A stretch of 64,000 bases of DNA, taken from positions 1 to 64,000 of the forward strand of contig NZ_JAUSCJ010000036.1 in the NCBI RefSeq assembly GCF_030651185.1, written 5' to 3'. The translations under genes and the position numbers were made by a program. The notes beneath the pieces are model-generated. The model had not been told where the DNA came from. It was given only the letters and a program-made list of their open reading frames with translations, and did no database searches. Shown one piece after another: positions 14,466 to 23,648 of this stretch. The stretch comes from Phenylobacterium sp. Its GTDB lineage: Bacteria; Pseudomonadota; Alphaproteobacteria; Caulobacterales; Caulobacteraceae. Each line of letters opens with the position of its first letter. Position 1 is the first letter of the stretch.

Positions 14466-17028
14466 GCGCCGGCCCCTTAGCCGCACCGCGCTGGCCTGGA
14501 TGATGGTCGGCGAATGGCGCGCCCATCCGGGGCGGGTGGTGACGGCGGCTCTGGCCATCGCCATCGGGGTGGCCCTGGGCTTTGCGGTCCACCTGATCAA
14601 CGGCTCGGCCCAGAACGAACTGGCCCAGGCGGTGCGCACGGTGAACGCTGACGCCGATCTGCAGGTCCACGCCACCACGCCGCTCGGCTTTGACGAGAGG
14701 CTCTATCCCGCCCTGGCGCGGTCGCCCGGGATCGCGGCCGCCAGCCCCGTGGTAGAGCTGTCGGCGCGGTTCGGGACCGGCCCTTCCCGGTCGCTGGAGG
14801 GAGGCGGCCTGACGGTCTTGGGCGTTGATCCGCTGCGGGCGGCGACGGTGACCCCCTCGCTGCTCGGCCGGGGCGCGGCTCCGGCGGCTGGCGCGAAAGG
14901 CTTCGTGCCGGAGAGCCTGTTCGATCCGCGCGCCATCGTGCTGTCGCCCGCCGCCCTCTCGGCCAGCGGCGGCAAGGTAGGCGAGGTTGTCACCATCACG
15001 GCGGCGGGCCGTACCGTCGACTTCGTGGTGGCGGGGGTGCTTTCGGGCGCGGCCTCGGACCCGCAGGTGGCGGTGCTGGACATCGCCACCGCCCAGTGGC
15101 TGTTCGGCAGTCTCGGACGGCTGCAGCGGGTCGATCTGAAGTTCGCGAGCGGCGCCAACCCCGCCGCGGTCGAGGCTGCGCTGCGCGCGCGCCTGCCGGC
15201 CGACGCCCAGATCGTCACCGCGCAGTCGGAGGCCCGGCGTGGCGACAATCTGACCAAGGCCTATCGGGTCAATCTGGAGATGCTGGCCATGATGGCCCTG
15301 CTGACCGGCGGGTTCCTGGTTTATTCGGCGCAGTCCCTCTCGGTGGCCCGCCGTCGGCCGCAGTTCGCCCTGTTGCGCGTGCTGGGCCTGGAGCGAAGAG
15401 GCCTGCTGGCTCAGGTCTTTGTCGAGGGCGCGCTGGTCGGGGGCGTCGGCGCGGTGCTGGGCCTGGGGCTGGGTCTCGGCGTCGCGGTGGGAACCCTGAA
15501 ATTCCTCGGCGGGGATCTCGGTGGCGGCTATTTCCGGGGCGTCAGCCCGGATCTGGTGGTCACCCCCCTCCCCATCCTGGTGTTCTTCATCCTGGGTCTG
15601 GCCGCGGCTCTGCTGGGAAGTCTGCTGCCGGCTCTCGAGGCCGCGCGCGCCCAGCCCGGCATCGCCTTGAAGGATCTCGGCGACAAGAACGACCCAAATG
15701 CCAAGCCTGCCGCCTGGTGGGGGTTTGGCCTGCTGGCGGCCGGGGGCGCGGCGGCCTTCCTGCCGGCGGTCGGCGGCCTGCCGCTGTTCGGCTATCTCTC
15801 CATCGGCCTGATGCTGGCCGGCGGGGTGGCGGCCATGCCCTGGCTGTCGCGGGTGCTGCTGTCGCCCCTTCAGGGCGCGGGCCGCCGGAATGTCTCGATC
15901 GACCTGGCGCTCAAGCGACTATGGGGCGCGCCGTCACAGGCGGCGGTGGCGCTGTGCGGCATCGTGGCCAGCACCAGTCTGATGGTGGCCATGGCGGTGA
16001 TGGTGGCCAGCCTGCGGGGGTCGGTGGACGACTGGCTGACCGAGATCCTCCCGTCGGACCTGCTGTTCCGGGTGGAGAGCGGCGGCTTCGACGCCGACAC
16101 CAGGGCGAGAATCGCGAAAGCGCCGGGCGTGCGCGATATCCTGTTCCAGAAGACCCTGCCGCTGCGGCTGTCGTCGGACATGCCGCCACTCGTCCTGCTG
16201 GTGCGGCCGGTGGACAAGGCCAGGCCGGACGCCAGCCTGCCGATGATCGGGCGCATCCTCGACGCGCCGGACGGCGTGACGCCGGTCTGGCTGTCGGAGC
16301 CCGCGGCGCGCCTCTACGGCCGAGAGGTGGGAGAGCGGATGGTTCTGCCGCTTGGCGGCGCCAACCCCCAGGTCTTCGTCGCCGGCGTCTGGCGTGACTA
16401 TGCCCGGCAGGCCGGCGCCATCGCCATCGACCAGTCCGACTACACCCGCCTGACCGGCGATGACCTGCGCACCGAGGCCTCGCTGGAGCTGAAGCCGGGC
16501 GCCACCCCCGCCGGCGCGGCCCGGGCCATCCGCGCCGCCCTCCCCCCGGACCAGGCCGCCCAGGTGCAGTTCTTCGAGACCCGGCAGATGCGGGCGATTG
16601 CCCTGCGTCTGTTCGACTCCAGCTTCGCCCTCACCTATGCCCTGGAGGCCATCGCCATCGTGGTGGGGCTGGCAGGCGTGGCGGCGACCTTCTCGGCCCA
16701 GACCCTGGCGCGCACCAAGGAGTTCGGGATGCTGCGACACGTCGGCGTCCTGCGGCGCCAGATCATCCTGATGCTGGCCGTCGAGGGCGGGCTGCTCGGC
16801 GCCGTCGGGGTGATCGCGGGGCTCGGTCTTGGCCTGGCGATGAGCCAGGTGCTGATCCATGTGGTGAACCCGCAGTCCTTCCACTGGACCATGGAGACCC
16901 GGCTCCCGCTGCCTCTGTTCGCAAGCCTGACCGTGGCGCTCATCGCCGCCGGCGCGGGAACGGCGGTGCTGGCGGGGCGTCGGGCGCTATCGGCCGATGC
17001 GGTGCGCGCTGTTCGGGAGGACTGGTGA
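14455..17028 (+). CDS. ABC transporter permease, two FtsX domains
   Basis: 857 residues. The N-terminal helix (MMVGEWRAHPGRVVTAALAI, then GVALGFAVH) is followed by a periplasmic domain. Then come the first FtsX unit (from about residue 275: MALLTGGFLVYSAQSLSVAR, with the RRPQFALLRVLG coupling motif) and the second (from about 735: ALEAIAIVVGLAGVAATFSA, with the KEFGMLRHVGVLRRQ coupling motif). About eight to ten membrane segments in total. It is encoded between its ATPase (11-base overlap) and an AttH-like protein (shared TGATG), so all three are one operon. Related systems extrude lipoproteins, lipids or peptides from the inner membrane; the substrate is not evident. Confidence 0.94.
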   Translation: MPAERRPLSRTALAWMMVGEWRAHPGRVVTAALAIAIGVALGFAVHLINGSAQNELAQAVRTVNADADLQVHATTPLGFDERLYPALARSPGIAAASPVVELSARFGTGPSRSLEGGGLTVLGVDPLRAATVTPSLLGRGAAPAAGAKGFVPESLFDPRAIVLSPAALSASGGKVGEVVTITAAGRTVDFVVAGVLSGAASDPQVAVLDIATAQWLFGSLGRLQRVDLKFASGANPAAVEAALRARLPADAQIVTAQSEARRGDNLTKAYRVNLEMLAMMALLTGGFLVYSAQSLSVARRRPQFALLRVLGLERRGLLAQVFVEGALVGGVGAVLGLGLGLGVAVGTLKFLGGDLGGGYFRGVSPDLVVTPLPILVFFILGLAAALLGSLLPALEAARAQPGIALKDLGDKNDPNAKPAAWWGFGLLAAGGAAAFLPAVGGLPLFGYLSIGLMLAGGVAAMPWLSRVLLSPLQGAGRRNVSIDLALKRLWGAPSQAAVALCGIVASTSLMVAMAVMVASLRGSVDDWLTEILPSDLLFRVESGGFDADTRARIAKAPGVRDILFQKTLPLRLSSDMPPLVLLVRPVDKARPDASLPMIGRILDAPDGVTPVWLSEPAARLYGREVGERMVLPLGGANPQVFVAGVWRDYARQAGAIAIDQSDYTRLTGDDLRTEASLELKPGATPAGAARAIRAALPPDQAAQVQFFETRQMRAIALRLFDSSFALTYALEAIAIVVGLAGVAATFSAQTLARTKEFGMLRHVGVLRRQIILMLAVEGGLLGAVGVIAGLGLGLAMSQVLIHVVNPQSFHWTMETRLPLPLFASLTVALIAAGAGTAVLAGRRALSADAVRAVREDW

Positions 17029-18113
17029 TGGCGCCCGCCTTCAAGCTCGCCAGCCTGGCGCTGCTGACCTGGCTGCTCACCGCCGCCGCGCCGGGAAAAC
17101 CGGTGCTGCCGGTGTTTCCCGAGGTCCGCGCGGGGCAGCCCCTGACCTTCCCCGCCGACCACGGCTCTCATCCCGACTACCGGACGGAGTGGTGGTACGT
17201 CACCGGCTGGCTCAAGACCGAGGATGGCCGAGACCTGGGATTCCAGGTCACCTTCTTCCGCAGCCGCCTGTCGGTGGATCAACGCAATCCGAGCGCGTTC
17301 GCCCCCAAGCAGATCCTGTTCGCCCACGCCGGCCTGTCAGACCCCAAGGTCGGCAAGCTGCTCCATGACGGGCGGATGGCCCGCCAGGGTTTGGGCCTTG
17401 CGGAGGCCGCCACCACCGACGCCGACATCGTCATCGACGACTGGCGCCTGAAGGGTGGCGCCGATGGTCGGTTCGTCGCCAAGGCCGCCGGCGCCGACTT
17501 CACCCTCGATCTCGCCTTCACCCCGAGCCAACCGGTCCTGCTGCAGGGCGACCGGGGGTTCAGCCGGAAGGGCCCCCTGCCCGCGCAGGCCAGTCACTAC
17601 TACAGCCTGCCGCACCTGAGGGTGTCGGGCTCGGTCCTCCAGGGCCGCAGGAGGGTGAAGGTGACCGGAGAGGCCTGGCTGGACCACGAGTGGTCCTCGA
17701 CCTTGCTCGATCCCAAGGCCGTGGGCTGGGACTGGGTGGGCCTGAACCTGGACGATGGCGGCGCGCTCACCGCCTTCCGGGTGCGGGACGCAGATGGAAA
17801 CGCTCTCTGGGCAGGGGGCTCACTGCGCGCGCAGGACGGCGCGACCGTGCCCCTGGGACCCAAGGACGTGACCTTCACGACGGAGCGCATCTGGCGTTCG
17901 CCGCGCACCGGCGGCCGCTATCCGGTGCAGCGTGAGCTGATCGTCCGCACCCCGGGTGGCGAACGTCGCTGGCGGTTGACCCCCTTGTTCGACGACCAGG
18001 AGCTCGACAGCCGCCGCACCGGCGGCCCGGTCTATTGGGAGGGGGCGGTTCGGGCGCCCGGCGCACGGGGCTATCTTGAACTCACCGGGTACGTCTCGCC
18101 GCTGAAGATGTGA
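17028..18113 (+). CDS. AttH / lipocalin-like (CrtC-type fold) secreted protein
   Basis: 361 residues. Signal peptide (FKLASLALLTWLLTAAAP). The AttH family core is recognisable: HPDYRTEWWYVTGWLKTEDG, FQVTFFRSRL, then SHYYSLPHLRVSG, GEAWLDHEWSS and GWDWVGLNLDDG. This is a two-barrel lipocalin-like fold related to carotenoid 1,2-hydratases but without evidence of that activity. ATG 17028 overlaps the permease stop as TGATG; GTG at 17025 is an alternative one codon earlier. Placement after the ABC genes matches the attEFGH organisation, so it probably hands over or binds the exported lipid-like substrate in the periplasm. A hairpin terminator follows. Confidence 0.9.
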   Translation: MAPAFKLASLALLTWLLTAAAPGKPVLPVFPEVRAGQPLTFPADHGSHPDYRTEWWYVTGWLKTEDGRDLGFQVTFFRSRLSVDQRNPSAFAPKQILFAHAGLSDPKVGKLLHDGRMARQGLGLAEAATTDADIVIDDWRLKGGADGRFVAKAAGADFTLDLAFTPSQPVLLQGDRGFSRKGPLPAQASHYYSLPHLRVSGSVLQGRRRVKVTGEAWLDHEWSSTLLDPKAVGWDWVGLNLDDGGALTAFRVRDADGNALWAGGSLRAQDGATVPLGPKDVTFTTERIWRSPRTGGRYPVQRELIVRTPGGERRWRLTPLFDDQELDSRRTGGPVYWEGAVRAPGARGYLELTGYVSPLKM

Positions 18114-18130
18114 GAAGAACGCTGTTCAGC

Positions 18131-18151
18131 CTCAGGCTTTCGCCGCCTGAG
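18131..18151 (+). terminator. Hairpin after the ABC/AttH operon
   Basis: CTCAGGC (18131-18137) and GCCTGAG (18145-18151) form a 7-bp stem with a 7-base loop, 17 bases after the AttH stop, followed by ATTT. The T-run is short, so termination efficiency is uncertain. Confidence 0.55.
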
Positions 18152-18350
18152 ATTTAACCACGATCCAACAATATCTTGCCTTTGAGAGTTATTCGTGGGA
18201 TACGTGCCTCATCGAATTTCGACTTGGCGCGGCTCGCGATTTCGGCTCACCCCTGGTGAGGCCCCGAAGTTACCCTCCCTACCATCATGAACTTTGATTC
18301 CGCGGCGGCGCTTTGTCAGCCGAATACACTATTGCTAGGACTAAACGACT

Positions 18351-18560
18351 ATGGCTACCGGTACTGTTAAGTGGTTCAACGCGACCAAGGGCTTCGGTTT
18401 CATCGAGCCTGAAAATGGCGGCGGCGACGTGTTCGTCCACATTTCGGCTGTTGAACGTTCGACCCTGGGTTCGATCCACGAAGGTCAAAAGCTCAACTAC
18501 GAACTCGAACGCGATCAGCGCAGCGGCAAGATGTCCGCTGGGCAACTGACTGCGGCTTAA
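18351..18560 (+). CDS. Cold-shock domain protein (CspA family)
   Basis: 69-residue single-domain OB-fold RNA/ssDNA chaperone. RNP1 KGFGFI and RNP2-like VFVHIS are present, along with the N-terminal GTVKWFN. It has a long upstream gap (18114-18350) with no other gene; cold-shock genes of this type often have long structured leaders that control translation, but a specific structure could not be confirmed. ATG 18351 is preceded by AGGA at a rather long spacing. A strong intrinsic terminator follows at 18603-18632, so it is monocistronic. Confidence 0.97.
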   Translation: MATGTVKWFNATKGFGFIEPENGGGDVFVHISAVERSTLGSIHEGQKLNYELERDQRSGKMSAGQLTAA

Positions 18561-18602
18561 GACGAACCGGACGTCCGCAAGCGCGGAGTCCTGAACGTCC
18601 AG

Positions 18603-18632
18603 ACGGGCCGGCCATGCGCCGGCCCGTTTTCG
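18603..18632 (+). terminator. Rho-independent terminator of the cold-shock gene
   Basis: Perfect 10-bp stem ACGGGCCGGC / GCCGGCCCGT with a 5-base loop (18603-18627), followed by TTTTCGTTTTG. This is the clearest intrinsic terminator in the window, about 40 bases after the stop codon. Confidence 0.93.
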
Positions 18633-18795
18633 TTTTGTCTGTCTGTTTTGCGACAGGTCCATGAAAGACCCCCGGCGGGCCGGGTTTGTGCTATGGTTCA
18701 GGCCGCTCCTTAGAGCCCTGCCGGCGCGCCGCCCACCCCGCCGACCTGCCCGACGCGTCTCACTGTGGGTGAGGTCCCTCGGGGAAGAAAGGCGA

Positions 18796-19158
18796 ATGAT
18801 GATCAAGTCCTACAAGGTTGCAGCCACCAGCACTCGCGGCCCCACCATTGAAGACCTGCGTGCGGCGGTGACCAAGGCCGAGGCCGATGGCGTGTCGCGC
18901 GACACCATGCTGCTTCGCCTCACCTTCCGTGACGAATCGCTGATCAAGCGCAGCCCGGAGGTCGGCCTAGACGAGGTCAGCTTCATCGACGGCGAGATGC
19001 GTTTCGTCGGCGTCCGAGTGAAGGTCGGCAACATTCCCCTCAGCCTCCTGGATGTCGATCCGCAGCCCGATCCCGAGCCGGTCGCGCCGCCCGCCAAGGT
19101 CAAGAAGACCCGCGCCAAGGCCAAGCCCAAGGTCGCAGCCGAAGCTACCGCCGCCTAA
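18796..19158 (+). CDS. Conserved small protein of unknown function with basic Ala/Lys/Pro tail
   Basis: 120 residues, cytoplasmic. I do not recognise the family. The N-terminal about 85 residues look like a compact alpha/beta domain (IEDLRAAVTKAEADGVSRDT, then LLRLTFRDESL, then EVGLDEVSFIDGEMRFVGVR). The C-terminus is a disordered, basic tail (PPAKVKKTRAKAKPK). ATG 18796 follows GAAAGG; a second ATG comes directly after it. It stands alone between the cold-shock terminator and the next secreted protein gene. A nucleic-acid contact through the tail is possible but not supported by any motif. Confidence 0.75.
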   Translation: MMIKSYKVAATSTRGPTIEDLRAAVTKAEADGVSRDTMLLRLTFRDESLIKRSPEVGLDEVSFIDGEMRFVGVRVKVGNIPLSLLDVDPQPDPEPVAPPAKVKKTRAKAKPKVAAEATAA

Positions 19159-19263
19159 GGCAAGCTTCGCCACAGTAAGGCCACGCTTGGGCGTCTCCAT
19201 GGCGTCCGGGCGGCCGACTTCCCATATCCGCCTGACATCGCTTCATCCCCCCGGAGCCTTCTC

Positions 19264-19761
19264 ATGCGCCTGTTGATTCTCACCTCCCTCGCCAGCCTGG
19301 CCGCGGGCGCCGCCATGGCCGCGCCGCTGTCCACCGTTGGCAGTGTCGAGGTCACGATCTCTCCCGAGCTCCAGAAGAAAGCCGCCGACGACCTTGGGGC
19401 CAAGGACATCGACCGCCTGGCCGCGGAACTGCGCAAGGACGTGACCCGCGAACTGGAGCGGACGGGCGTTCTGGCGGGCGGTCGCATGGAACTGGTGCTA
19501 ACCGATGTACGCCCAAACCGGCCCACCTTCTGTCAGCTCAGCAATCAGCCCAGCCTGTCCTACGAGAGCTTCGGAATCGGTGGCGCCACCATCGACGGCC
19601 AAGCGATCTCGGTGACCGGTGAGGTCACTCCCATCCACTTCCAGTGGTACGAGAGCGACATCCGCGAGGCCTGGACCAAGTCCACCTGGTCGGACGCCAA
19701 CTACGCCTTCGACCGTTTCGCCTACCGCTACGGCCGCGGCGAATCCTACGCCGCGCGCTGA
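19264..19761 (+). CDS. Secreted protein of unknown function
   Basis: 165 residues with a clear signal peptide (MRLLILTSLASLAAGAAMAA). The mature protein has a segment GSVEVTISPELQKKAADDLG and a C-terminal aromatic-rich part (FQWYESDIREAWTKSTWSDA, then NYAFDRFAYRYGRGES). One Cys. No catalytic motif seen. RBS GGAG lies at 19252-19255, about 8 bases before the ATG. Periplasmic location is likely. It stands alone in its gap and is followed about 100 bases later by mazG. Confidence 0.8.
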   Translation: MRLLILTSLASLAAGAAMAAPLSTVGSVEVTISPELQKKAADDLGAKDIDRLAAELRKDVTRELERTGVLAGGRMELVLTDVRPNRPTFCQLSNQPSLSYESFGIGGATIDGQAISVTGEVTPIHFQWYESDIREAWTKSTWSDANYAFDRFAYRYGRGESYAAR

Positions 19762-19862
19762 AACGACACGAGGTCGCGCTTGCCTGAGGCGCCGTCGCGC
19801 TGTCAGATCGCCGCCCGTTCCGAGCGAGCCCTTTCGCTTTGAGGCCGAGGAGGTTTCGACAG

Positions 19863-20666
19863 ATGGATCCGGCGGAACGCCCGATCGACCGGCTGCTGGC
19901 CATCATGGCCCGATTGCGCGATCCGCAGGGCGGCTGCGAATGGGACCTGGAGCAGACCTTCGCCACCATCGCCCCCTATACGGTGGAAGAGGCCTATGAG
20001 GTCGCCGATGCCATCGAGCGAAACGACCTGACCGACCTGCGAGAGGAGTTGGGAGATCTGCTGTTCCAGGTGGTGTTCCACTCACGAATGGCCCAGGAGC
20101 AAGGTTCCTTCGCCTTCGACGACGTGGCCAACGCCATCTCCGAGAAGATGATCCGCCGCCATCCCCACGTGTTCGGAGACGAGGCCCAGCGCACCAGCGC
20201 CGAGCAGACCCAGGCCTGGGAGGTCATCAAGGCCCAGGAGCGCGCCGGCAAGGGTCGCGGTGGGAGCATCCTCGACGACGTCCCCTCCGGCCTGCCCGCC
20301 CTCACCCGCGCTGTGAAGCTGTCGCGCCGCGCCGCCACGGTCGGCTTTGTCTGGCCTACAATCGGCGATGTGATCGCCAAACTCGACGAAGAGGTCGACG
20401 AACTGAAGGTCGAGATCGCCGCCGAAGATCTGGAGAAGGCCCGGGCCGAACTGGGAGACGTGCTGTTCGTGGTGGCCAATATCGCCCGCACCCTGGACAT
20501 CGACGCCGAGGACGCTCTGCGCGCCACCAACGCCAAGTTCGCCCGCCGTTTTCACCACATCGAAACGGCGCTGAGGGCGCTGGGCAAGACACCCGAGCAA
20601 TCGGACCTGGCGGAAATGGACGCTCTCTGGGATGCGGCCAAGGCCGCTGAGAAAGCCGTCGGGTGA
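19863..20666 (+). CDS. mazG: Nucleoside triphosphate pyrophosphohydrolase MazG
   Basis: Hydrolyses (d)NTPs to NMP and pyrophosphate, a housecleaning and stress function. 267 residues with two MazG domains, as in E. coli MazG. The first: LLAIMARLRDPQGGCEWDLE, then TVEEAYEVADAIE with the EExxE metal site. The second: IAKLDEEVDELKVEIA, then ARAELGDVLFVVANIAR. ATG at 19863 fits the family N-terminus (MDPAERPIDRLL); the frame is open 8 codons earlier. The stop overlaps the start of the following HTH gene by 4 bases, so the pair is translationally coupled. Confidence 0.95.
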   Translation: MDPAERPIDRLLAIMARLRDPQGGCEWDLEQTFATIAPYTVEEAYEVADAIERNDLTDLREELGDLLFQVVFHSRMAQEQGSFAFDDVANAISEKMIRRHPHVFGDEAQRTSAEQTQAWEVIKAQERAGKGRGGSILDDVPSGLPALTRAVKLSRRAATVGFVWPTIGDVIAKLDEEVDELKVEIAAEDLEKARAELGDVLFVVANIARTLDIDAEDALRATNAKFARRFHHIETALRALGKTPEQSDLAEMDALWDAAKAAEKAVG

Positions 20667-21523
20667 GCCCCAAGGTCTGGGAAGGCCTGGCCCAGGCGCG
20701 CGCCAACCCGCAGTTCCAGCCCGCCATCGAGCTTGAGGCGAGGCTGGCGCGGGACGCCTACCACGCCTTGCCTGAGGGACACCGCTGGCTGCTGGGGGAT
20801 CGCGGCCGATTCAATATGGGACTGATCGCCCTGCTCCTGGCCGGCAGCGACGCGCTTACGGCGCAGAATCTCAGCCAGATCTCCAAGACTCGCGACATCG
20901 GAAGCTCGGGCCGGGCCCGCAAGTATGTCGAACATCTCCTGCGCCATGGCCTGGTCAGCGCAGAATCGGGCGACGGGCGTTGGACAACCCATCGCCTGAC
21001 CCTGGGGCCGATTCTCCTCGGACACTATCGAGCCCGACTGCGCGCGACCCTCGAAGGGATGCGGCTCTTCGACCCCAGCGTGACGCCGGCGCTGGCCCTG
21101 ACTGAGACCGACGAGTTCCTGCCGCTGTGCCTCACCCTGGCGGCGGCGAACGGCGACAATTCCGAATTGGCACACCAGATCTATGCCGACGGCCTGGGCA
21201 TTTTCCTGGAGCGGGACTGCGGGATGTTGATCCTGATGGACCTGATGCTGGCTCAGCCTGCGGACCGGTCTCGGCTGCTGGAGCGGGCGCCTCTGTCGCG
21301 GTACGGCCTGGCTCGGGACTACGGCGTCTCGCGCGCGCACATCAACAAGATGTTGTCCGACGCCGCCGCAGCTGGACTGCTTTCCCTGGAGGACGATGGG
21401 GGCACGGTGCTGTTCTCTCACCGGCTATCGGAGCTGTTGGAACTGCACAGCGCCGCGATCTTCCTCGGTTTGCGGACCGGCATCGGCCAATACATGGCGA
21501 GCCGGCCCGCAGCGCGAGACTAA
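20663..21523 (+). CDS. Putative two-domain winged-helix regulator coupled to mazG
   Basis: 286 residues. I do not recognise a named family. Two DNA-binding-like regions are visible: residues about 60-100 (NLSQISKTRDIGSSGRARKY, then VEHLLRHGLVSAES) and about 210-255 (YGLARDYGVSRAHINKMLSD, then AAAAGLLSLEDDGG). The segments between are helical. The GTG start overlaps the mazG stop by 4 bases. That links it to nucleotide pool control or simply co-expression; no target is known. A tandem HTH fold could bind an extended or asymmetric operator. Confidence 0.8.
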   Translation: MSPKVWEGLAQARANPQFQPAIELEARLARDAYHALPEGHRWLLGDRGRFNMGLIALLLAGSDALTAQNLSQISKTRDIGSSGRARKYVEHLLRHGLVSAESGDGRWTTHRLTLGPILLGHYRARLRATLEGMRLFDPSVTPALALTETDEFLPLCLTLAAANGDNSELAHQIYADGLGIFLERDCGMLILMDLMLAQPADRSRLLERAPLSRYGLARDYGVSRAHINKMLSDAAAAGLLSLEDDGGTVLFSHRLSELLELHSAAIFLGLRTGIGQYMASRPAARD

Positions 21524-21666
21524 CCCCCCCGGGCCAGTTTCGCGGATCACTCTGGAGCGAGTGATACCGTGGATCACGGTCGTCCGAAGCCTAAGCCTCG
21601 GAACGGCCGGACTATTTCTTCCGCGTGGGGCCCGGTCAATTCTGTAGAAAAATGATCGCGAGGGGC

Positions 21667-21972
21667 TTAGAGCGCGCCCGCGATCATCAGCAGGGCCCAG
21701 AGCGAAGGGGCCCACAGCAGAGGCCAGATTGCTCCGTCGCCGCGGCGCAAGAACGCCACCCAGGCCAGCAACGGACAGATCATCAGGGCCAGCGGCAAGG
21801 TGTTGCCGGCCATGGTGGTGATCGCCTCGCGATGGTCCATGATCGTTGCGGGCGCCACCCGCGTCAAAGCCACCCAGGCGGCGGCGAGGGCCAGAAACCC
21901 CTCCAGAATGCACATCAGAATCAGGGGGGCCGGCACACGGCGAGGACCCGGCTGGATCGGGATGTAGTCCAC
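21667..21972 (-). CDS. Small integral membrane protein
   Basis: 101 residues with about three hydrophobic segments (LILMCILEGFLALAAAWVAL, then LPLALMICPLLAWVAFL, then LLWAPSLWALLMIAG). No known motif. The GTG start at 21972 is preceded by GGAG. It lies 14 bases downstream of the hflX stop on the same strand, so it probably shares the hfq-hflX transcript. Function unknown. Confidence 0.7.
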   Translation of the reverse strand: MDYIPIQPGPRRVPAPLILMCILEGFLALAAAWVALTRVAPATIMDHREAITTMAGNTLPLALMICPLLAWVAFLRRGDGAIWPLLWAPSLWALLMIAGAL

Positions 21973-21986
21973 GGAGCGCTCCGGCG

Positions 21987-23300
21987 TCAGGCCCGCAGGC
22001 TGGCCTGCGGGAAGAGTTGTTCAAACTGGCCCAGGGCCTGGGCGCTCAGCTTCACCGCAAGGCGCGTGCCACCGTCGTCCTGAGTCTCACGCTCCAGCAC
22101 CCGGCCGTGGCGATAGAGCCAGGCCACGGCCGCGCCCTGAGCTGGGGTGGCGATGATCTCGACGGCCGGCGCCTCGTCGACCATTTCGGCCACGATCGCC
22201 AGCAGGTCGTCGCAGCCCTCCCCGGTCACCGCCGAGACAACAATCGCCGGCGGGTTGGCGCGGCGGGCGTCGCCGATTAGCCGATCCCGCGTCTCGGAGT
22301 CGACCAGGTCAAATTTGTTCCAGACCTCGATCAGCCGCCGCTCTTCCAGTTCCACGCCAAGCCGCGACAGCACTGTGCGCACGTCCTGCGCCTGGGCGTC
22401 GGTTTCGTCGCTGGAAATGTCGCGCACGTGCAGGATGACGTCAGCCTCCTTCACCTCCTCCAGGGTGGCGCGGAAGGCCTCAACCAGTTCGTGCGGCAAC
22501 TCGGAGATGAAGCCCACGGTGTCCGACAGGATCGCAGGCCGCCCGTCGGGGAGATCCAGCATCCGAATGGTGGGATCCAGGGTGGCGAACAGCATATCCT
22601 CGGCCATGACCTCTGCCTTGGTCAGGCGGTTGAACAGGGTCGACTTGCCGGCGTTGGTGTAGCCCACCAGGGCGACCGAAGGATACGGATGCCGCTGTCG
22701 CGCGCCCCGTTGCAGGTCCCGCGTCCGGCGGACCTCGATGAGGTCCTTCTTCAGCTTGACGATCTTGTCGGCGATCAGCCGGCGGTCGGTCTCGATCTGG
22801 GTTTCCCCAGGTCCGCCCATCACCCCTGCCCCGCCGCGTTGCCGCTCCAGGTGGGTCCAGGTGCGGACCAGGCGTGACTTCTCATAGGACAGCCGCGCCA
22901 GTTCGACCTGCAGGCGTCCTTCCTTCGTTCGGGCCCGGCGGGCAAAGATTTCTAGGATCAGGCCGGTACGGTCGATGACCTTGACCTTCCAGGCCTTCTC
23001 GAGGTTTCGCTGCTGCACCGGTGTCAGCTGGTCATCGACGACAGCCACGTCGGCCTCGGCGGCCTCGATGATCTTGCCAATCTCCTCGACCTTGCCCTTG
23101 CCGAACAGCGTGGCGGGCACGCGTTTGCGCAACGGCGCGATGAAGGCGTCGTGGATCACGAGATCCAGGGCGAGAGCAAGACCTATGGCCTCCTCCAGCC
23201 GCCCTTCGGCGGTCCGGGCTTGGCCCCGTTCGTCACGGACGGGATGGACGACGATAGCCCCCTGTGGGGGGACTTCGCGATCTATGGATTTAGAGCTCAA
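21987..23300 (-). CDS. hflX: Ribosome-associated GTPase HflX
   Basis: 437 residues. The N-terminal HflX domain has the family sequence [20 protein letters not shown], followed by [20 protein letters not shown], then [15 protein letters not shown]. The GTPase domain has G1 [15 protein letters not shown]3 [10 protein letters not shown] and G4 NKFDLVD. HflX splits 70S ribosomes, including under stress. The TTG start at 23300 overlaps the hfq stop (TTGA), so translation is coupled, the classic hfq-hflX arrangement. Confidence 0.96.
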   Translation of the reverse strand: MSSKSIDREVPPQGAIVVHPVRDERGQARTAEGRLEEAIGLALALDLVIHDAFIAPLRKRVPATLFGKGKVEEIGKIIEAAEADVAVVDDQLTPVQQRNLEKAWKVKVIDRTGLILEIFARRARTKEGRLQVELARLSYEKSRLVRTWTHLERQRGGAGVMGGPGETQIETDRRLIADKIVKLKKDLIEVRRTRDLQRGARQRHPYPSVALVGYTNAGKSTLFNRLTKAEVMAEDMLFATLDPTIRMLDLPDGRPAILSDTVGFISELPHELVEAFRATLEEVKEADVILHVRDISSDETDAQAQDVRTVLSRLGVELEERRLIEVWNKFDLVDSETRDRLIGDARRANPPAIVVSAVTGEGCDDLLAIVAEMVDEAPAVEIIATPAQGAAVAWLYRHGRVLERETQDDGGTRLAVKLSAQALGQFEQLFPQASLRA

Positions 23301-23545
23301 TCGGCCTCGTCTTCCGCCGGCTCGTACAGTTGCACGGGCTGGGCCGGCATGATGGTCGAGATGGCGTGCTTGTAGACCAGTTGCGACTGGCCATCACGGC
23401 GGAGAAGCACGCAGAAATTATCGAACCAGCTGACCACGCCCTGCAGCTTCACGCCGTTCACCAGGAAGATCGTCAGCGGCGTCTTCGACTTGCGTACGCT
23501 GTTCAGGAACGTGTCCTGCAGGTTTTGTTTCTTTTCGTTCGACAT
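23297..23545 (-). CDS. hfq: RNA chaperone Hfq
   Basis: Sm-like hexamer that binds sRNAs and U- or A-rich mRNA. 82 residues, the short alphaproteobacterial form. Sm1: [18 protein letters not shown]. Sm2: [11 protein letters not shown], with the YKHA motif. The proximal-face residues [13 protein letters not shown] are present. A short acidic tail (PAEDEAD) replaces the long tail of enterics. It overlaps hflX, and lies in the ntr cluster downstream of dat with a 103-base gap that can hold its own promoter. Confidence 0.98.
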   Translation of the reverse strand: MSNEKKQNLQDTFLNSVRKSKTPLTIFLVNGVKLQGVVSWFDNFCVLLRRDGQSQLVYKHAISTIMPAQPVQLYEPAEDEAD

Positions 23546-23626
23546 GGCTTTTCGCCCTTTTTTCTAAATCGGCGTCCGCAAACCGGTCGCCACACACAAG
23601 TTGGACGCTAGACCGCTCTTGATGAC

Positions 23627-23642
23627 CGGCGCAATCGCGCCG
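23627..23642 (-). terminator. Hairpin between dat and hfq
   Basis: CGGCGC (23627-23632) and GCGCCG (23637-23642) pair around AATC, beginning 7 bases after the dat stop. A 6-bp stem; no clear T-run. It may partly end the ntr-dat transcript before hfq. Confidence 0.4.
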
Positions 23643-23648
23643 TTCGTC

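Noticed and set aside
18114..18350. Riboswitch in the cold-shock leader
   Set aside because: The leader is long, but no known aptamer consensus could be identified by eye.
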